Origin: Ascidia mentula
Taxonomy: Eukaryota > Chordata > Ascidiacea > Phlebobranchia > Ascidiidae
DNA length: 64,000 nt
NCBI GenBank assembly: GCA_947561715.1
Contig: OX387198.1
Location: 16,492,001 to 16,556,000 of the forward strand
Direction of reading: 5' to 3'
Shown: piece after piece, positions 58,395-64,000 of the stretch
Position numbering within the stretch: position 1 is the first letter of the stretch
Layout of the letters: every line of letters begins with the position of its first letter
Notes under the pieces: generated by a model
What the model was told of the DNA's origin: nothing
Seen by the model: the letters and a program-made list of their open reading frames with translations, nothing else
The model's database searches: none
Made by a program: the position numbers and the translations under genes

Positions 58395-59700
58395 ATGGTA
58401 TTATCACTGGTGACAACGTTTCACTCTCTCTGGTCAACATATCTCCCTACACTATGTACTTCAGCCTATATCACAGTCATCCTAAAGAAACTCCACATTT
58501 TCCGTCAACTTGACGAAGACATGGTTTTGATAGTCACAGACTTAGCGGCAAATCGCAAAACAGAAGTTGCCATCAAAGTCTCTCTCGCCACGTAACATTT
58601 CCATGTTCCGTCCCATGGGTTTCACCTCTGCACTTGGTTTCGAAATCATGATTTTTTGGCAGGATCACTTATATTTTAAACGATCGACTTTATGCGTGGC
58701 TACCACCAGGTTCCAGTTGCCCCACAGAATGTTTCCAAGACAGGTGTAATTATATTTTTCGTAATTTGGAATTACTCAGGATGTCGTTTCAACAAAAATT
58801 AAAACCATGACAGGTTAGCGTTTGGCGAAAGCAAAACAAGTCGTCTGAAACGATCGTTTGACTATTCAGCATTCGTGGAAGCAAAGACATTACTTGCACG
58901 AGAGACGCTTTTGCAACTTCCTTTTCTGCTGTTAACTATACTGCTCTCGCTGCTGCCACGTCACAAACATTATTTGTAGCATTGTCGAAGCATTTGTTAA
59001 TGGTGTTTCGATTTCGCCTCTTTCAGTCAATGCTCCTCGACCACCCGAGCTGTATGCAGTGCATTTGACTTCTTCACTTATACCTGTCAGTTTTCCATTT
59101 CACTATTTCCTGGGAGGAGTTCTGCGGCTTGTACTGACTATAAACCGTTGACTTTTGTGTTTCAGAAAAGAATTTTTGGTCTTTGTGACAACAGCGTCAT
59201 TTAATCGCCACCTGTGAGTCACCACAGATGTGTGGAACACCAATGAAAAGCCAATCCAGGCCGCTGACGACCTCAGCACACTTCACTGAATTTCCGAAAG
59301 ACTGTCTTTGTAACTGCACAGCTTCATCCGGAATTCGGATACCGTACGGTTTCCAACCTCAGTTTCGCGACAATTCTTGTGGTGTGGCCAGGGCTGCTGT
59401 GTTTTCAAAGATGTCACTGGCCCCATTGTTTTTTCAGACTTCGTTGCAAAAAATTTTAAATTGTACATTTGTCACACTTATACAATCGAGATACCCGCCA
59501 GCTCATTGCTTCTAAATTCGTGTGGCATGGAATGCAGCAACAGATTGTGAGTTTGGAAATGCATCCAATGCCAAAAATCGAAAATGGAGCAGCAGGTGTA
59601 TTCACAGCTTGTACACTTTACGTTTTATCTCTTATTTGTGTTGAGCGCAATACATGTGCAAGCCTTTTTGGCAGCAGACCAGAGTTTTGACGGTGACAGA
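58395..59700 (+). mobile_element. Ty3/Gypsy-type LTR retrotransposon relic
   Basis: Scattered pol motifs remain: an RT start like PWVSPLHLVSKS, then RGYHQVPVAPQN (the GYHQI..P motif), and an integrase zinc-binding-type motif (YNRDTRQLIASKFVWHGM) near 59475-59535. No LTRs are found. Much older and more decayed than the BEL/Pao fossils, with many breaks. Confidence 0.55.
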
Positions 59701-60573
59701 CTCTCGATCGACATCTAGCGTTAAAAGCCGTTCATTGTATGCAGACACGTTTACCTGTGCGAGTTTTATAAGAGCGAGCTATTGTTACATCTGTAAATTA
59801 CGTCAACAGTTTTCACTCCATGTGAACTTCTGATTTAATGGGAAAAGGGGTTTTCCTGGTCAGAGTATACTGAGTTCAAATACCGATGTGGACAAAAATG
59901 TGAATCAATGATAAAAAATAATGGATTTTTGGTCAGTTTTTTCTCAATAAATCAAGTGAGGTTATTTTCAGAAACTACTTTATTTATATCAATATTCTAA
60001 CTTTTACGAATATCGTTTTACCGAATGAGTGAGATCCAATTATTAAGGTAAAGTTTACTTCGAATTAAAAAAGGAGATATTGAAATTTGCAACACTATTG
60101 AATGTGAGTTTAACTGATCAACGACTTTCTAACGTTGATTTGGATTAAAACGTACAACTTTAGGTAAGAACAAATGAAACAAGTCGAACAGAAATGTTTT
60201 AACCAACGGTTAACGATAGAGAATTTAGTTTCGCTCCACGCATCGCCATGATCACGTGATTGTCTTTGCAGGTTGAGAAAACATACGTCATCTCCCTGAG
60301 AATTTTGTTTGCTTGTTTACTTCACGAAGAAGGTTAGAATAATCACATAACCGTAGAATTTCGCTAAAAGCAAAGCATGGTTGGTGCAAACGAGTCATTT
60401 TCTAGGTAAAACAGCTGATGTAGCATGTAATATTTTGTGTAATTACTTAAGTAAAAACAGAAACTATTACATAACATCTTATTGTCGCGTGCTTTGTTCG
60501 AGAATTTTAATAATTTATTTTATTTTTAGCAAACAAAGATATTTAATTGCGTTGCAAAAATATCAAACATAAA
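59701..60573. other. Upstream region of the BAF-like exon
   Basis: No exon recognised before 60574. The stretch 59880-60050 is repeated at 62790-62980 (shared ATCGTTTTAC near the end), and the CTTCACGAAGAAG block at about 60320 recurs at about 61733, so parts of this locus are duplicated. Confidence 0.4.
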
Positions 60574-60703
60574 ATGAATTACCCTGTAACTTTAAAACAC
60601 GATGACTTCGTTTTCGGTTCAACAAGGGATCACGCAATTGGTCGAGTACCTGGATTTGGCAGAGTCTATGCACAACGAATGACTGACAAGAAATACTGCA
60701 GAG
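60574..60703 (+). CDS. Candidate BAF-like (barrier-to-autointegration factor) first coding exon
   Basis: The ATG (MNYPVTLKHDDFVFGS) opens a 43-codon exon ending at a donor GTAAAT. It reads KHDDFV, then AIGRVPGFGRVYAQRMTDKK. This resembles the BAF N-terminus (KHRDFV...VGSLAGIGEVLGKKL), including the glycine-rich helix-hairpin-helix turn, and the intron sits near where vertebrate BANF1 has one. BAF is an 89-residue chromatin protein that bridges DNA and binds LEM-domain nuclear-envelope proteins. I could not find a convincing second exon downstream, so the gene may be incomplete or divergent. A decayed paralogue lies at 62970-63190. Confidence 0.4.
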
Positions 60704-61898
60704 GTAAATGAGTTAAGAATAATCAACATTATGATCGGGTGTTTCTTGGAAAGGTTTCCTAAATATGTGACAACTTGTAGAGAAATCGGTTGATTTCAAC
60801 GTTTAAAAGTTCATCTTAAAAAGTGTAGCAGGCGATCAAAGACAAGTTTTAGATGTGCTAACAGTGATGTAGCAGCATTCGGTAGATGCGATGGAAATAA
60901 GACACAAGGACATCTTGGCATTACGAATTATTTACCATGAGCCTAATCTTTGTCTGGAAGATAATAGCGTAGCGCACAATATAAAGAAAACAATATTTTT
61001 TTTGTTATAAGTGTAGTCAACAACCAGTCAACTCCGCCTGCAAGTTGTTTACATAGAACAAGTTGTAGCGTCTCGTGTTGGTCGTTAAAAAATTCCTTGT
61101 AGTAACCGCATTTTGTTTAAAGTCACCGCCAATGTATTCAAACCGTCAGACTGTCGCCACATTGTCGCCAAATCCCGTTGCATGTATTGTGGTATTGTTT
61201 TCTCGTTTTTTTTACTTCCCCTTTGTTTTGCAATCACCGATCTCGTACCTGCACCGCCGATAACAACCACTGCTTGGAACCTCTAATCATTCTTTCTCTC
61301 TTCTCTTACACCTTCGTTCTTTATAAGCCGTCACAATTCCAATCAAGATATACAACGCTAAGATATATATATGTTGAGACTTATATGTTGATACATATAC
61401 GTTGAAACAGTACGAATAAAACATCGCGGATTTTTAGTTACGTTTATCAGTGAGACGTATTGTATGCTGTGTGTGAGAGGTTAGCCGTCGAATACATTGT
61501 CAACAGAGCTACATATATTTAAACTGGTAAGAAACAGAGAATAATTTCGTACATATTTTGTTGCGCTTTATTTGGAGTCAGACTGTTATTATATGAAGGT
61601 TCGGTTTTTGTCGCTTTACTAGCATTGGATTTCTTTTGAGTCAGATAGCGCATTAATAATATTAAGGCAAGTAATCGAACGCTTCAAAGTTTTATTCTGA
61701 GAATTTTATTCGCTGGGACGTTGGTTTACTTCACGAAGAAGCCTAGCATAATCACATGACCGTAGCAATACATCATGGATCGATGTTATTATGTCGTATC
61801 ATGGCTTACAAAAAAACTTGTAAAATTATGCACAAAACTGCTGCAATACCTATAACGAACCTCTGGGTTCCTTAGTGTTTGTTTCACTTTAAAATTCC
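60704..61898. other. Intron or intergenic stretch
   Basis: No exon recognised. It carries a TATATATATG-rich run near 61360-61400 and pyrimidine-rich sequence at 61190-61320. Confidence 0.3.
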
Positions 61899-62634
61899 TT
61901 ATTACTCATGACTGTGACGTTCCTATGAGTTAATGTTGGAAGTTGCTGAACCTAAAATATCAACATAACAAATACCTCCTGTAAAGCTGAAAATCGCTCT
62001 GGCATCAGTACGTGACTCCCTGCTCATTCAACCATAAATTTGACCGGTTGCCTTGTGACGTAACTGAGTTTCTTTGTGACAGAGGATGGGCAGTCCCCGC
62101 GGGTGAAACTTTTTTGATAGAAATACTGATATGCGGTCTTTAGCATCAGTGAGTCAACTATTATCAAATTTGTTGTATTTTTATAGAAAAATCGGATCTT
62201 TGTTTGGGTGGTAAAGATTTTTAAAAATGCGTTTTTCCTTTGTAGAAGGGACTTAACCAAGTTCCGTTTGCAGAAAAATGGAACAAAACTGGACCACTTG
62301 GTATACAGGCCAGTGTGAACTGGCTTCCACAATAGTGTTTGAAACGTCTGCTTTACAGTGATTAGCATATAAGCATTGGCTCTCATTTCCGACCAGTTAA
62401 TTCCAAGTTCCAAATAATTAAGTAGAGTTTGTAACTGCCCGAATAATTTATTGGACTCGGGAAACTTCCTCACAAATAATTAACATTGAAGTGAAAATAG
62501 TTGTGTTCACTGTTTATTACAAACCCCATGGTTTCTTACTTTGTATTTTTTATATTTTCTGTTACTCATATCTGTGACGTTGCTATGAGCTGATGTTGGA
62601 AGTTGCCGAACCTAAAATATCAACATAACAAAAT
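61899..62634 (-). mobile_element. Reverse-transcriptase relic between direct repeats
   Basis: The minus-strand frame 62473-62024 (149 residues) contains KPVHTGLYTKWSSFVPFFCK then RNLVKSLLQRKN, resembling the KPT.TG.YT.w.SF.P..YK.NL motif found in the C-terminal RT region of Penelope-like and related retroelements. It differs from families A and B. The region is flanked by direct repeats of about 75 bp (61899-61975 and 62558-62634) sharing TGAACCTAAAATATCAACA or its near copy. Either repeat-flanked element ends or a local duplication. Fragmentary. Confidence 0.45.
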
Positions 62635-62969
62635 TTTATTTAAAAAATTATTTATTATTTAAAACCAAGCATTTTTTTCACACCAACAAAGGACAACAAG
62701 AAGAGGCATACGAGGTTGACACTAGTGGCGCCAAACAGAAAACACCACACCTCCTAAGGCAGCATTGGTGGATATCCCGTGTTTAAATCTCAGTGTGGTC
62801 AAAAAAGAAGAAATTAGGACAATAGTCTAATTTGGACATATTTATATCTTATGACCAAAAAGATTAATGGATTGTTCGGTCAATTTTTCGTAGAGAAATC
62901 AAATAAAATTACTCATTTGGAAGCTACTTTATTTAAATCAATATTCTGATTTTATAACCAATATCGTTT

Positions 62970-63190
62970 TACAGAATGAGAGATCAATGTACCAGGAATT
63001 GGCAGGAGCCTACGCACAACAAATTTGACAAAGGATACTCACAGTTAAATTGGAGAAGAATACGCGAAATCAACATTATGATAAATTATTTTTCTTCAGG
63101 ATACAGATTTGTACAGGGTACATCTCGATTCAAGAGATCGACAATAATGTGTACATTTTTTTCCCAGAATAAAAAGGAAATATTTAGTTA
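62970..63190 (+). pseudogene. Decayed paralogue of the BAF-like exon
   Basis: 62990-63085 aligns at DNA level with 60635-60735 (shared GCACAAC and ATCAACATTATGAT blocks), but the frame and the donor are degraded. After a plausible acceptor (TTCTTCAG|) the sequence continues GYRFVQGTSRFKRST, which could be a remnant of a second exon. It is preceded by the duplicated upstream sequence. Unlikely to be functional. Confidence 0.35.
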
Positions 63191-63770
63191 TCGTTGAAAA
63201 ATCCTATCGACGACGACTAGAAATTTCAATTGCGTGAGTTTAAAAATTTTACAAACTGCTTTCGACCCGACTGGAAAGGAAAACTAAAAAACAAAGTAGT
63301 AAAAAATGCTTTTGGTAATACAATCTCGCAGCAGAGAAGTTTTGCATAACCATCTTTTGAAAAACTATGTAAACAATTCTGTGTGCCACAGAAGTTTTGA
63401 AATGCCTCAGACAAATCATAAAAACAATGAATAAAACTTTGCAGAGTGATAAACTTGTGTTCAAACTGTAGTAAAAAAACGAGATTCACGTGCACAAAAA
63501 TCGAAGTTCAAACTCCAATGTTATTTCAAATAATAAAATTTATGTCAACTATCGAGCACGACTACGCAGATTAGCTTTTTAGTACAAACCCCAAATTAGC
63601 AATTGTTACGTTAACCAACAATAATATTGTCTTGTTGCATTTTTCGTTTACTTTAATCATTTAATGGAATCATATTTGCACCATTTTGTTATATGTTGAC
63701 GTCAGAAACTAAATATTTATTCTCACTGTTTCTGGGCAAAAGAAGAAAACGAAGCTTTATGAAAATTGAA
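63191..63770. other. Intergenic stretch
   Basis: No recognisable exon; short minus-strand frames (63226-63495) show no domain. Part of it should be the 3' UTR of the minus-strand gene ending at 63771. Confidence 0.3.
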
Positions 63771-63926
63771 CTACTCCTTGGCCATTAGACGTGATTTTAT
63801 CCACCCTGCCTGTGTAAAATCACAATCTATGGCACGAAATTTCTTTATGTTGTGAACACATCCAGCCAATGACTCAACACATTCATCGGCCAAGCCTTTG
63901 TTTGAGTAAAGTCTCAGAGACTCCAT
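63771..63926 (-). CDS. Terminal exon of a leucine-rich-repeat protein (NLR type), gene continues past right edge
   Basis: On the minus strand, after a good acceptor (TCATTGATTTAG|), a 52-codon exon reads MESLRLYSNKGLADECVESL, AGCVHNIKKFRAIDCDFTQA, then GWIKSRL and a TAG stop. The pattern L.L..N..L.DE..E.LA..V.....L....C.FT..G is that of the ribonuclease-inhibitor-type LRR found at the C-terminus of NLR innate immune receptors. Only this last exon is in the window. An LRR protein of another class cannot be excluded. Confidence 0.55.
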   Translation of the reverse strand: MESLRLYSNKGLADECVESLAGCVHNIKKFRAIDCDFTQAGWIKSRLMAKE

Positions 63927-64000
63927 CTAAATCAATGACAAAATAAAAACCTGGGAACTCAAAACATGAAAACAAAGAATGAAATTAAATGAAAGTACGT

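Overview
The window is metazoan nuclear DNA. It is AT-rich, with spliced genes, introns of about 0.25-0.9 kb with GT...AG borders, and a heavy load of retroelements (Penelope-like, BEL/Pao, one Ty3/Gypsy relic). The gene content (reelin + MAM secreted protein, SLC2A-type sugar transporter, C2H2 zinc-finger cluster, CYP4-like P450 exon, NLR-type leucine-rich-repeat exon) fits an invertebrate deuterostome. I lean towards a tunicate, but that is inference and no marker in the window proves it.

Layout. (1) 912-4449 (+): one apparently intact six-exon gene for a secreted reelin-domain/Pro-Thr-linker/MAM-domain protein of about 392 residues. (2) 5405-48860: a region built by repeated segmental duplication. 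Its core is a family of ten C2H2 zinc-finger genes or fragments, all on the + strand (ATGs at 9280, 17673, 21302, 24535, 35043, 36215, 37777, 38949, 40511, 47230). Most share one upstream module: a short leader exon, a donor, and a 0.23-0.3 kb intron ending ATACAG just before the start codon. Between them lie 3' pieces of a GIY-YIG Penelope-like element (family A, six places), a second Penelope-like family in the opposite strand (family B, two places), a 2.07 kb foldback element, small inverted-repeat elements and tRNA-derived SINEs. Two broken minus-strand copies of an SLC2A-like transporter gene (13204-14622 and 25736-28693) are carried in this region, and they lack different exons. (3) 42511-49632: a second copy of the MAM exons, SINE, Penelope piece and zinc-finger gene, followed by a CYP4-like exon remnant. 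(4) 50424-59700: a fossil bed of two BEL/Pao elements, one with both LTRs and a 5-bp target duplication, and a Ty3/Gypsy relic. (5) 59700-64000: a candidate BAF-like first exon with a decayed paralogue, a reverse-transcriptase relic between direct repeats, and the terminal leucine-rich-repeat exon of a gene that enters from the right edge.

The most notable biology is the zinc-finger cluster. Finger arrays grow by whole-module duplication (a 336-bp four-finger unit in the 17673 gene; a 2,734-bp tandem duplication with both breakpoints inside finger coding sequence), while the leader/intron module is inherited, mutated or lost copy by copy. At least six finger ORFs are intact and three to four are truncated or interrupted. 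Which copies are expressed, and how much of the near-identical duplication is real rather than unmerged haplotypes, cannot be told from sequence alone.
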